A DNA stretch of 64,000 bases from RYN-133 sp036497285 (GTDB taxonomy: Bacteria; Actinomycetota; Actinomycetes; Mycobacteriales; Jatrophihabitantaceae): NCBI GenBank assembly GCA_036497285.1, contig DASXJR010000044.1, forward strand, positions 1 through 64,000, given 5' to 3'. The notes under the pieces were generated by a model, which saw only the letters and a list, made by a program, of their open reading frames with translations, did not search any database and had not been told where the DNA came from. Of this stretch, positions 14,931 to 23,130 are shown piece by piece (the stretch's first letter is position 1; the number at the start of each line of letters is the position of its first letter). The position numbers were made by a program, and so were the translations under genes.

Positions 14931-17365
14931 AGGGCACCTCCGTCGGTCGTGGCGCCGCCGTAGGCGTTGGTGCCTTCCTCGGCACGTCCGGACTTCTCTT
15001 GGCCGTGGATGGCCCTCCACACCCGCTCGGGAGTGGCCGGCATCTGGATGTCGTTGACGCCGAACGGACGCACGGCATCGACGATCGCGTTCATCACGGC
15101 CGGCGTTGACGCGATCGTGCCGGCCTCGCCGACCCCCTTGACGCCGAGGTCGTTGTAGGTCGACGGTGTCACGTTGCGCTCGGCCGTGATTCCGGGCAGG
15201 TCCGCGGCCGACGGCGGCGTGTAGTCGACGAAGGTCCCAGTCGTCAGGTTGCCCGACTCGTCGTAGACGGCTTCCTCGTAGAGCGCCTGCGCAATGCCCT
15301 GCGCCACGCCGCCGTGCACCTGGCCTTCGATGATCGACGGGTTGATCGGTTTGCCGACATCGTCCACGCACACGTACTTGCGGATCTTGGCGAAACCGGT
15401 CTCGGTGTCCACCTCGACCGCGCACAGGTGCGTGCCGTGCGGGAACGAGAAGTTGATCGGATCGTAGGTCGCGTCCGCGTCGAGCGACGGCTCGATGCCG
15501 TCCGGCAGGTTGTGTCCGAGGAAGGTCGCGAAGGCGATCTCGCCCATCGACACGGACGAGCCCGGGGCGCCCTTCACGGTGAAGGAACCCTTCTCGAACT
15601 CGAGGTCGTCCTCGCTGGCCTCGAGCAGGTGCGCGGCGATCCTGCGCGCCTTCTCGACGACCTTCTCGGCAGCCTTGACCACGGCCGCGCCGCCGACGGC
15701 GAGCGACCGCGAGCCGTAGCTGTCGAGGCCCTTCGGCGACGACTGGGTGTCGCCGTGGAGGATCTCGATGTCCTCGAACGGAACACCGAGTTGATCGGCC
15801 ACGATCTGGCTGAACGCGGTCTCATGCCCCTGCCCGTGCGGGCTGGTGCCGACGACGACCTCGACCTTGCCGGTTGCCAGCATGCGCACCGACGCGTTCT
15901 CCCAACCACCGGCGCCGAAGTTCAGCGACCCCAGCACGCGGGAGGGAGCCAGCCCGCACATCTCGGTGAAGGTCGAGATGCCCAGGCCGAGCTGTACCGG
16001 ATCCTTGCGATCACGCCGCTCGGCCCGCTCGCGCTGCAGGTCGTCCCACCCGAACAGTTGCAGCGCCTTGTCGGTGGCGGCGTCGTAGTCGCCGCTGTCG
16101 TAGGTGAGCCCCGCGACGGTGGTGAACGGGAACTCGTCGCGCTTGATCCAGTTCTTCCGACGCAGCTCCATCGGATCCATGCCCAGCTCGTGGGCGAGCT
16201 CGTCCATGATCCGCTCGACCGCGTACGTCGCTTCCGGGCGCCCGGCACCGCGGTACGCGTCCGTCGGCGTCTTCGTGGTGAAGACACCCTCACTGACGAA
16301 TCGGTACGCGGCGAACTTGTAGATCGCGTTGTACATGAACGCGCCGAGCACCGGCACGCTCGGACCGAACAGCCGGTTGTACGCGCCCATGTCGGCGTAC
16401 AGGTGCACGTCCAGGCCGATGACCGTGCCGTCGCGCTTCGCGGTGAGCGTGATGTCCTGGATCTGGTCACGGCCGTGGTGCGCGGCGAGCAATGACTCAG
16501 ATCGTGACTCGGTCCACTTCACCGGCTTGGTCAACGCGCGGGCGACCAGGGTGCACAGCACTTCCTCGGGCGTCACGGCGATCTTTCCGCCGAACCCGCC
16601 GCCGACGTCCGGGGCGATGACGCGGACCTTCTGCTCCGGGATGCCGAGGGTCACGCCGAGCAGCGTGCGCAGGATGTGCGGGATCTGCGTCGACGACCAC
16701 ATCGTGATGCCGTCGCCGACCGGCTGTACCACGGTGGACCGCGGCTCCATGAAGGACGGGATCAGTCGCTGCTGGATGAACCGTCGCTCGATCGTCACCT
16801 CGGCGGTGTCGAGCGCCTCTTGGATCGGTTCGCCGGTGCCTGCGGCGCCGGACTCGAACTCCCACGTGTAGATCTTGTTCGACTCGGTCGTGGGATGGAC
16901 GAGGTCGGCGCCGTCCTTCAGCGCGGCCTCCATGTCGAGCACGGGGGGCAGCGGGTCGTAGTCGACCCCGATCGCCTCGAGCGCGTCCTGCGCCTCGTTC
17001 TTCGACCGCGCGGCGACAACGGCGACGATTTCGCCGGCGAAGTTGACCTGGTCGACGGCGATGCTCGGGGTGTTCGGGTTGACCAGACCGTCCGGCGCCC
17101 ACGCGCAGGGCAGGCTCCCCTGGGCGTCCTTGAAGTCCTCGCCGGTGAAGACGCCGACCACGCCCGGACGGCCCTTGGCCTCGGCGGCGTCGATGCCGGT
17201 GATCCGCGCGTGCGCGACCGGGCTGCGCAGCATCGCGATGTGCAGCATGCCCGGCAGGGTCACGTTGTCGGTCCAGGTGGTGCGACCGGTGATGAGGTGG
17301 TGGTCTTCCTTGCGCCGACGCGACTGGCCGATCTCGGCGTCGGGACGGTCTTCGACGGCGGTCAT
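14927..17365 (-). CDS. coxL: Form II molybdopterin hydroxylase large subunit (CoxL-like)
   Basis: An 812-residue Mo-MCD-binding large subunit. The active-site loop reads AYRGAGR at residues 370-376, the form II signature. Genuine CO dehydrogenases (form I) have AYRCSFR with the Cu-binding cysteine, which is missing here. Other family landmarks are PDVGGGFGGK, QGHETAFSQIVADQLGVP and the C-terminal KGVGEAGTIASTPAV with the likely catalytic glutamate. The ATG at 17365 overlaps the coxS stop (ATGA). The enzyme probably hydroxylates a small organic or aromatic substrate; CO oxidation is unlikely. Physiological substrate unknown. Confidence 0.92.
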   Translation of the reverse strand: MTAVEDRPDAEIGQSRRRKEDHHLITGRTTWTDNVTLPGMLHIAMLRSPVAHARITGIDAAEAKGRPGVVGVFTGEDFKDAQGSLPCAWAPDGLVNPNTPSIAVDQVNFAGEIVAVVAARSKNEAQDALEAIGVDYDPLPPVLDMEAALKDGADLVHPTTESNKIYTWEFESGAAGTGEPIQEALDTAEVTIERRFIQQRLIPSFMEPRSTVVQPVGDGITMWSSTQIPHILRTLLGVTLGIPEQKVRVIAPDVGGGFGGKIAVTPEEVLCTLVARALTKPVKWTESRSESLLAAHHGRDQIQDITLTAKRDGTVIGLDVHLYADMGAYNRLFGPSVPVLGAFMYNAIYKFAAYRFVSEGVFTTKTPTDAYRGAGRPEATYAVERIMDELAHELGMDPMELRRKNWIKRDEFPFTTVAGLTYDSGDYDAATDKALQLFGWDDLQRERAERRDRKDPVQLGLGISTFTEMCGLAPSRVLGSLNFGAGGWENASVRMLATGKVEVVVGTSPHGQGHETAFSQIVADQLGVPFEDIEILHGDTQSSPKGLDSYGSRSLAVGGAAVVKAAEKVVEKARRIAAHLLEASEDDLEFEKGSFTVKGAPGSSVSMGEIAFATFLGHNLPDGIEPSLDADATYDPINFSFPHGTHLCAVEVDTETGFAKIRKYVCVDDVGKPINPSIIEGQVHGGVAQGIAQALYEEAVYDESGNLTTGTFVDYTPPSAADLPGITAERNVTPSTYNDLGVKGVGEAGTIASTPAVMNAIVDAVRPFGVNDIQMPATPERVWRAIHGQEKSGRAEEGTNAYGGATTDGGAL

Positions 17366-17826
17366 GCCTTGGCCCCCGCGGCCTGCTGGACAGCCCGGAC
17401 GATGTTCACGTAGCCGGTGCAACGGCACAGGTTGCCCTCGAGGCCCTGCCGGATCTCGTCCTCGCTGGGGTTCGGGTTGTTCTTGAGCAGATCGCGAGCG
17501 GCCATGATCATGCCCGGGGTGCAGAACCCGCACTGCAGCGCGTGGTTGTCGTGGAAGGCCTGCTGCATGGGGTGCAGCGTGCCGTTCGCGGCCAGCCCCT
17601 CGATGGTGGTGACCTCGCTGCCGTCGGTCTGGACGGCCAGCACGGAGCAGCTCTTCACGCTCTGCCCGTCGAGATCGACAGTGCACGCCCCGCAGTTGCT
17701 CGTGTCGCAGCCGACGACCGTCCCGACTTTGCCGACCTGCTCACGCAGGTAGTGCACGAGCAGCGTGCGCGGCTCGACCTCGTCGGAATAAGACACCCCG
17801 TCGACCTTGACGTTGATCTTCGTCAT
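17362..17826 (-). CDS. coxS: Molybdenum hydroxylase [2Fe-2S] small subunit (CoxS-like)
   Basis: A 154-residue subunit with two [2Fe-2S] clusters. The plant-type ferredoxin cluster uses C40, C45, C48 and C60; the helical cluster uses C99, C102, C134 and C136. Length is standard for the family. The ATG at 17826 follows a clear GGAGG, which decides it over an in-frame start 15 nt upstream. It relays electrons from the Mo centre to FAD in the CoxM subunit. A 94-bp gap separates it from xdhC, so a promoter internal to the cluster is possible. Confidence 0.94.
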   Translation of the reverse strand: MTKINVKVDGVSYSDEVEPRTLLVHYLREQVGKVGTVVGCDTSNCGACTVDLDGQSVKSCSVLAVQTDGSEVTTIEGLAANGTLHPMQQAFHDNHALQCGFCTPGMIMAARDLLKNNPNPSEDEIRQGLEGNLCRCTGYVNIVRAVQQAAGAKA

Positions 17827-17920
17827 CGCGCCTCCAAGCAAGCCGGTATCACCCGGGACGCTATCGCCATGTGACCGCGATTACGACACTGCATTTAGGC
17901 TGCAGCGAAGCGGGATGTCC

Positions 17921-19039
17921 TTACGCTGCTGGAGATCCGCTGTTGCGGTGAATTGGACCATCGCTCACCCGCAATTGCGCCCCGGAGCCGCCCCATCGTG
18001 TCGCGACGATCTCGGCCGCGATCGACACCGCGGTCTCCTCCGGAGTGCGCGCGCCGACGTCCAGTCCGATCGGAGCATGCAACCGCATCAGTTCGGCGTC
18101 GGTAAGGCCGAGTTCCCTGAGCCGTTTCACGCGGTCGTCGTGGGTGCGGCGCGAGCCCATGGCCCCGATGTAGGCCACCGGCTTGCGCAGCGCGATCTCG
18201 AGCAGGGGGACGTCGAACTTCGGGTCATGGGTGAGCACGCACAGCACAGTGCGCTCGTCGACCTCGGTCTTGGCGAGGTAGCGGTGCGGCCACTCGACGA
18301 CGACCTCGTCGGCGTCCGGGAACCGCTTCCTGGTCGCGAAGGTCTCCCGCGCGTCGCACACCGTGACGTAGTAGCCGAGGAACGACCCGATCCGGGCCAC
18401 CGCCGCGGCGAAGTCGATCGCCCCGAAGACGATCATGCGCGGCTTCGGCGCGTAGGACGACACGAAAACCGCGATGTCATCGAGACGGCGCTCGCCGTGC
18501 GGGCCGTAGTGGACGGTCGCGGTGGTGCCCTGTACTAGCAGGCCCCGGGTGTCGTCGCGTACCGCGTCGTCGAGCCGGTCGGAACCGAGCGTGCCGGATG
18601 TCCCGTCGGGACGGACGACCAACCGCCGCCCGACCAGCTGGTCGTCGCCGCTGATCACGGTGGCGACCGCTACCGGACGGCCGTGCCCGATGTCGTCGGC
18701 CACCGAGCCCAGCTCGGGGAAGGTTTCGCGGTTCACCTGCTCGACAAAGACGTCGATGATGCCGCCGCAGGTGAGCCCCACAGCGAACGCATCGTCGTCG
18801 CCCACCCCGTATCGCTGCAGCACTGGTGCGCCGTCGTCACGAGACGCCTCGGCGAGCTCGTAGACCGCGCCTTCCACGCAGCCGCCGGACACGCTGCCGA
18901 CCGCGGTGCCGTCGGGACCGACGAGCATGGCCGCGCCTGGCTGGCGCGGCGAGGACTTCCAGGTTCCGACCACCGTGCCGATGCCGACGGTGTCGCCGGA
19001 TTCCCACCAGCGCGCTAGATCGGTGATGACATCACGCAC
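17921..19039 (-). CDS. XdhC/CoxF-family molybdenum cofactor insertion protein
   Basis: A 372-residue XdhC-type chaperone. XdhC proteins bind the molybdenum cofactor, protect it and promote its sulfuration and insertion into the large subunit. The N-terminal XdhC domain contains GSVSGGCVEGAVYE and LTCGGIIDVFVE. The C-terminal Rossmann part has VVEWPHRYL and AYIGAMGSRRTHDDR. The start is GTG 19039, overlapping the coxE stop by 8 nt. Its place between coxE and coxS matches the coxF position in cox clusters. It is dedicated to the form II enzyme next to it by inference from context. Confidence 0.91.
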   Translation of the reverse strand: MRDVITDLARWWESGDTVGIGTVVGTWKSSPRQPGAAMLVGPDGTAVGSVSGGCVEGAVYELAEASRDDGAPVLQRYGVGDDDAFAVGLTCGGIIDVFVEQVNRETFPELGSVADDIGHGRPVAVATVISGDDQLVGRRLVVRPDGTSGTLGSDRLDDAVRDDTRGLLVQGTTATVHYGPHGERRLDDIAVFVSSYAPKPRMIVFGAIDFAAAVARIGSFLGYYVTVCDARETFATRKRFPDADEVVVEWPHRYLAKTEVDERTVLCVLTHDPKFDVPLLEIALRKPVAYIGAMGSRRTHDDRVKRLRELGLTDAELMRLHAPIGLDVGARTPEETAVSIAAEIVATRWGGSGAQLRVSDGPIHRNSGSPAA

Positions 19040-20150
19040 GTGCGATCACCTCCACAAGCTGCCTCAGCGACTCGAGCGAGTGCCCCGCAATCAGTTCGTC
19101 GAGGTGAGGCAGGGCCGCCACCATACCTCCGGTGATCGGGGCGAAGCCGCGCTTGCCTCGGTGCGGGTTGACCCAGACCACAAGGTGGGCCAGCCGGGCC
19201 AGGCGCTGCATCTGGTCTCCGAGCAGCGCCGCGTCGCCGCGCTCCCAGCCGTCGCTCGCGATCACCACGACCGCACCGCGAGCGGTACCGCGCTGACCCC
19301 ACAGGTCGAGGAAGGCCTGCAGCGCCTCGCCGAGCCGGGTGCCGCCGCTCCAGTCCGGAATCGCGTTCCCGGCCGCGGTCAGCGCGAGGTCGGGGTCGCG
19401 CAGCCGCAGCTGCCGGGTGACGCGGGTGAGCCGGGTACCCAGCGTGAATACCTCGGTGGTGGCAGGGTTGGCGCGCACCGCCGCGTGGCCGAAGCGCAGC
19501 AACGCGTCGGCGTACGGCGCCATCGAGCCACTGACGTCGAGCAGCAACACCAGCCGGCGAGGCTTTTCGCGCCGCCCGGTGTAGCGCAGCGCGCCCGGCT
19601 CGCCACCGTCCTTGAGCAGCTGGCGCACGGTACGGCGCACGTCGATGCGGTCGGTGCCGCGCGGACTGCGCCGCAGGGTGCGCCGTTTGCCCACCCGCGG
19701 TGCGAGCAGCGCGATCAGCCGGTGCACCTCGTCGCGCTGTTCACCGGACAGCTCGGCCAGATCGCGATGGCGCAGGATCTCGGTGTCGCTCGCGGCGGTG
19801 CGCAGCACCTCGTCGTCGTCCTCGTTCTGCCGGCCCTGCTCGCTGCGGTCGAGTCGTGCGACGGGGGTCAGCTCCTGCTTCGGCGCGGCATTGCGCACCG
19901 GCGCGGGCAGTGTGGGCCGTGTCCCGCGGAACCACATGTCGAACAGCGCGTCGAAGCGGGGCAGGTCGTCGGGCTCGGAGCACAGCGCGACCCGGGTGGC
20001 CCAGTACACGTCGTCCGCGCGTCCCGGGTCGATCTGGGCGAGCGCGGTGATCGCCGTGGTCAGTCGGAACCGGTCGGCGTTCACCCCGGCAGCACGCAGC
20101 GCTCGCGCGAATCCCGTGAGCGAGCCGACCACTTCCTCGCGAGTGGTCAT
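19032..20150 (-). CDS. coxE: CoxE-like VWA-domain protein
   Basis: A 372-residue protein of the CoxE/VWA_CoxE family. The metal-ion-dependent adhesion motif DVSGSM lies at residues 205-210 inside a von Willebrand A domain (about 197-365). The N-terminal half is helical with an acidic Asn/Glu/Asp-rich linker. CoxE works with the MoxR ATPase CoxD in post-translational assembly of the Mo-Cu or Mo site. The ATG at 20150 lies within a GAGTGG palindromic element. It is separated from coxD by 49 bp. Confidence 0.92.
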   Translation of the reverse strand: MTTREEVVGSLTGFARALRAAGVNADRFRLTTAITALAQIDPGRADDVYWATRVALCSEPDDLPRFDALFDMWFRGTRPTLPAPVRNAAPKQELTPVARLDRSEQGRQNEDDDEVLRTAASDTEILRHRDLAELSGEQRDEVHRLIALLAPRVGKRRTLRRSPRGTDRIDVRRTVRQLLKDGGEPGALRYTGRREKPRRLVLLLDVSGSMAPYADALLRFGHAAVRANPATTEVFTLGTRLTRVTRQLRLRDPDLALTAAGNAIPDWSGGTRLGEALQAFLDLWGQRGTARGAVVVIASDGWERGDAALLGDQMQRLARLAHLVVWVNPHRGKRGFAPITGGMVAALPHLDELIAGHSLESLRQLVEVIARA

Positions 20151-20182
20151 TCATGCCTCGAGTGGCCACTTATGTGACCAAT
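20139..20182. repeat. AGTGG-core nested palindrome between coxD and coxE
   Basis: Outer TGGTCA (20144-20149) and TGACCA (20175-20180) enclose an inner perfect palindrome AGTGGCCACT (20161-20170). It covers the coxE start region. It resembles the elements at 13.1, 47.5 and 62.8 kb in layout but is shorter. Confidence 0.5.
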
Positions 20183-20199
20183 TGCGGGACGGGGTGGGG

Positions 20200-21081
20200 T
20201 CATGCCAGGTTGGCCATCAGCGACGGGAGGAGGTCGCGCTCGACGCGGACTTGATCCTCGTGGTACTTGACCGCGGCGCCCATCGTGGCGATGGCGCGAG
20301 TGCCGTCGAGGCGGTCCGATCCGAGCACGTGCAGCGCCTGCGTCCAGTCGATGGTCTCGGCGACGCCGGGCGGTTTGAGCAGGTCGGCGGCGCGCAGCCC
20401 GCCCACGACGGCTGCGACGTCGCGGGCCAACTGCTGGCTGACGTCGGGGATGTGCCGCACCACGATCTCGACCTCGCGCTCGAAGGTGGGGTGCGCGACC
20501 CAGTGGTACAGGCAGCGCCGCTTCAGCGCGTCGTGCACCTCCCGCGTGCGGTTGGACGTCAGCACGACCAGCGGCGGCTCGCTCGCCCGGAGCGTTCCCA
20601 GTTCCGGGATCGTCACCGCGTTCTCGGACAGCACCTCGAGAAGGAACGCCTCGAATTCGTCGTCGGCGCGATCGATCTCATCGACCAGCAGCACGCACGG
20701 CGTGTTCTCCAGCGCGTGCAGGATCGGGCGCGCCACCAGGAATCGCCGGTCGTAGAGCGAGGCCTCGAGTTGCGCGCGGTCGTCGGACGCCAGGTTGTCG
20801 CCGGCCGCACGCAGGTGCAGTACCTGGCGCGGGAAGTCCCAGTCGTAGAGCGCCTGGCTGGCGTCGATGCCCTCGTAGCACTGCAGGCGGACGAGCGGAG
20901 CCTCGGTGATCGTCGCGAGCGCCTGAGCCAGCGCCGTCTTGCCCACCCCCGGGTCGCCTTCGAGGAACAGCGGACGCGCCAGCCGCATGGCGAGGTAGGC
21001 GGCGGTCGCGACGCCCTCGTCCGGCAGGTATCCCGCGTTGTCGAGGGCGCGGCCGACGGAGTCAGGGTCCGGGAACGTCAT
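20200..21081 (-). CDS. coxD: MoxR-family AAA+ ATPase (CoxD-like)
   Basis: A 293-residue MoxR ATPase. Walker A is GDPGVGKT at residues 42-49. Walker B is VLLVDEID with D134 and E135. A sensor region LTSNRTREVHDALKRRC follows. CoxD-type MoxR proteins act as chaperones for maturation of the hydroxylase active site, with a VWA partner (CoxE, downstream). The ATG at 21081 is chosen; the frame stays open upstream but crosses the divergent gene. It is the first gene of the cox operon, so the operon promoter must lie at or just upstream of 21081, overlapping the start of the divergent gene. Confidence 0.92.
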   Translation of the reverse strand: MTFPDPDSVGRALDNAGYLPDEGVATAAYLAMRLARPLFLEGDPGVGKTALAQALATITEAPLVRLQCYEGIDASQALYDWDFPRQVLHLRAAGDNLASDDRAQLEASLYDRRFLVARPILHALENTPCVLLVDEIDRADDEFEAFLLEVLSENAVTIPELGTLRASEPPLVVLTSNRTREVHDALKRRCLYHWVAHPTFEREVEIVVRHIPDVSQQLARDVAAVVGGLRAADLLKPPGVAETIDWTQALHVLGSDRLDGTRAIATMGAAVKYHEDQVRVERDLLPSLMANLA

Positions 21082-21126
21082 GTAATGAGCATCCTCGATG
21101 CTGGTTACGCGCGCATACTCGCCTAC

Positions 21127-21684
21127 GTGCCTGTCCTCGCCGGAGCCGTCCTCGCGGCGGGGTCCGGTACCCGGATGGGACGGCCGAAGGCCGAGGTCGT
21201 GATAGCCGGCACCCGCCTGCTCGATCGCGCGATCGGAGTGCTGCGGGACGGCGGGTGCGACCCGGTGTTCGCGGTGGTGCGCACCGGCACGGCCGTGTCC
21301 GGCGCACATGCGGTGGTCAACCCGGACCCGGACCGCGGCATGCGGTCCTCGCTCGAACTGGTCGTCGAAGCGGCCGCGGGATGTGATGCCCTGGCTGTCC
21401 TGCTGGTCGACACCCCCGGGATCGGTGCCGCTGCCGTGCGGACCGTGCTGACCCATTGGCGGCCGGGACGGATCGTGCTGGCGCGCTACGCGGACGGCCG
21501 GCGTGGCCATCCCACGATGATGGCGCCGGCGCAGTGGGGTGCCGCGCTCGTCGACGCGGGGCCGGACGAGGGCGCGCGGGCCCTGCTCGCCGCCCGTCCC
21601 GAACTCGTCGACGCGGTCGACGTCCCGGGTGACGCGGCGGATCTCGACACTCCGGACGATCTCACCGGGTGGGTCGCGCGGTAA
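21127..21684 (+). CDS. MobA/MocA-like nucleotidyltransferase
   Basis: A 185-residue NTP-transferase (MobA-like, PF12804). The nucleotide-binding loop is LAAGSGTRMGRPK at residues 9-21. LLVDTPGI and VDVPGDAADLDTPDDL give the metal site and C-terminal motif. It probably transfers CMP or GMP to molybdopterin to make the dinucleotide cofactor needed by CoxL. CoxL enzymes use the cytosine form, so MocA-like activity is most likely. GTG 21127 places the loop at the normal distance from the N-terminus; ATG 21085 would leave only 3 bp to the divergent coxD start. Confidence 0.86.
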   Translation: MPVLAGAVLAAGSGTRMGRPKAEVVIAGTRLLDRAIGVLRDGGCDPVFAVVRTGTAVSGAHAVVNPDPDRGMRSSLELVVEAAAGCDALAVLLVDTPGIGAAAVRTVLTHWRPGRIVLARYADGRRGHPTMMAPAQWGAALVDAGPDEGARALLAARPELVDAVDVPGDAADLDTPDDLTGWVAR

Positions 21685-21699
21685 CGCCCGCGCGGTCGA

Positions 21700-22557
21700 T
21701 CACCCGAAGCCGCGCGCGTCCTGCTTCAGCGCCGTGTCGACGCTGAGCGCCGACGCCACGACGAGCAGCCGCAGCGGATCCTCGAGCGGGCGGTGGATCT
21801 GGACGACGTAGTTGTCCGCAGTCGTGAACATCGTCTTCGCCAGCCCCTCCCACGTCTTGGTGATGCGCGCGACCTCGACCCCCGTGTGATCCTCGATGCG
21901 GAAATTCCACGCCCGCCAGTTCTCGCCCTGGATCATGCCGTAGGTGCGACCGCCCGACTCGAGCCCGAAGCGGATCTTGCCGATCGCGTTCTGCTGCACG
22001 ATCTGGCCGACCTCGGCGCCGGACGGGTCGGTGACGATGATGCGCGACTTCACGAACTTCGCCGGCCGGGTCAGGCCCAGCAGCACGTTGCCGGACATGT
22101 CCACGATCTGCAGCTGGTGCGTCAAGTATTGGTCGAGCGAAGTCAGGAACCGAGCCGCCTTCTTGATCGAGCTCTGGCCCACCTCGCGCACCGCCGCCAG
22201 CTGCTGAGCGTTCTGGTCGTAGATCGCGTACTCGTTGTTGATCTCGATCAGCTTGGCCTTCTGGTTCACCACCAGGATCGGCTCGGTGAAGATCGACCCG
22301 GTGCCGCCCTGGAACCCGGCCACGCCGCCCTGGCCCGCGCGCTGGACATCGCGCACAACCTTCTCCGGCGCGCGTTCGACCGTGGGAACGTGCCCCTGCC
22401 CGACGGGCGGGTCGACGCTGGTCGTGCCGTTGGACGAGACGTGCTCGGTCCACTGCGATCCGTCGAAATACCGCAACTGATGACGGCCCAGCGGATCGGC
22501 GTACCAGCCGCTCGTCGGCTGCTGTTGCTGCTGCTGGGGCGGTCCGTAGCTCGTCAT
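21700..22557 (-). CDS. DUF2510 plus phospholipid-scramblase-like protein
   Basis: A 285-residue protein. Residues about 16-41 form a DUF2510 motif (GWYADPLGRHQLRYFDG and QWTEHV). The rest (about 90-280) resembles the scramblase/LURP-one tubby-like fold, with NQKAKLIEINNEYAIYD and FRIEDHTGVEVARITKTW. The N-terminus has a run of six glutamines. No clear membrane helix is visible apart from a weak hydrophobic stretch near the C-terminus. These proteins are common in actinomycetes. A lipid-binding or membrane-surface role is plausible, but scrambling activity in bacteria is unproven. It is convergent with the MobA-like gene, 15 bp apart. Confidence 0.85.
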   Translation of the reverse strand: MTSYGPPQQQQQQPTSGWYADPLGRHQLRYFDGSQWTEHVSSNGTTSVDPPVGQGHVPTVERAPEKVVRDVQRAGQGGVAGFQGGTGSIFTEPILVVNQKAKLIEINNEYAIYDQNAQQLAAVREVGQSSIKKAARFLTSLDQYLTHQLQIVDMSGNVLLGLTRPAKFVKSRIIVTDPSGAEVGQIVQQNAIGKIRFGLESGGRTYGMIQGENWRAWNFRIEDHTGVEVARITKTWEGLAKTMFTTADNYVVQIHRPLEDPLRLLVVASALSVDTALKQDARGFG

Positions 22558-22596
22558 GGCGGTGATCTTAGGGCGCGTTTCTGTTCTCCGCCTGGG

Positions 22597-23121
22597 TCAA
22601 ATCGGACGGATTCCAGCGATGTGTCGTTGCGCGAGCGCCGGGTAGTACGTGGGGTTGAGCCTGACCCACATCTCGGCAGGCGTGCCGGCGATCGGGCGCT
22701 TGACCACGGCGGGCACTCCGGCGGCCAGCATCCCGGGCGGCACCTGCATCCCGGCCGGCACCAGCGACAGCGCGGCGATCAGCGAGCGCGACCCGATCCG
22801 GGCACCGTCGAGCACCACGCATCCGTTGCCGACCAACGCTTCCTCTTCGAGCACGGCGCCGTGCACCACGCACTGATGGGCCACGGTCGCGCCGACGCCG
22901 ATCTCGGTCGTGACGCCCGGCGTCGTGTGGATCACCGAACCGTCCTGCACGTTGCACCGCTCGCGCAGCACGATCGGTCCGTCGTCGCCGCGGATCACCG
23001 CGCCGTACCAGACCGACGCGCCGGCCTCGATCGTCACGTCGCCGACGACCGTCGCGGTGGGCGCGATGAACGCGTCAGCGGCGATGACCGGGCGGTTGCC
23101 TTCGTACTCGAAGATCGGCAT
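22597..23121 (-). CDS. Gamma carbonic anhydrase-like hexapeptide protein
   Basis: A 174-residue left-handed beta-helix protein built from hexapeptide repeats. Likely zinc-ligand histidines are visible in SVIHTTPG and ATVAHQCVVHGAV, as in gamma carbonic anhydrases (PaaY/YrdA group). Length is normal. These trimers bind zinc and hydrate CO2, or in many relatives have no proven activity. The ATG at 23121 gives MPIFEYEG, a usual start. It is nine bases downstream of the CapA-like gene, so they may be co-transcribed. Confidence 0.9.
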   Translation of the reverse strand: MPIFEYEGNRPVIAADAFIAPTATVVGDVTIEAGASVWYGAVIRGDDGPIVLRERCNVQDGSVIHTTPGVTTEIGVGATVAHQCVVHGAVLEEEALVGNGCVVLDGARIGSRSLIAALSLVPAGMQVPPGMLAAGVPAVVKRPIAGTPAEMWVRLNPTYYPALAQRHIAGIRPI

Positions 23122-23130
23122 GGCTCGACC

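Noticed and set aside
14927..17365. True CO dehydrogenase
   Set aside because: The active-site loop is AYRGAGR, without the cysteine of AYRCSFR that holds copper in CO-oxidising enzymes.
21085..21684. Start of the MobA-like gene at ATG 21085
   Set aside because: It leaves 3 bp to the divergent coxD start and adds residues before the nucleotide loop; GTG 21127 gives the usual distance.
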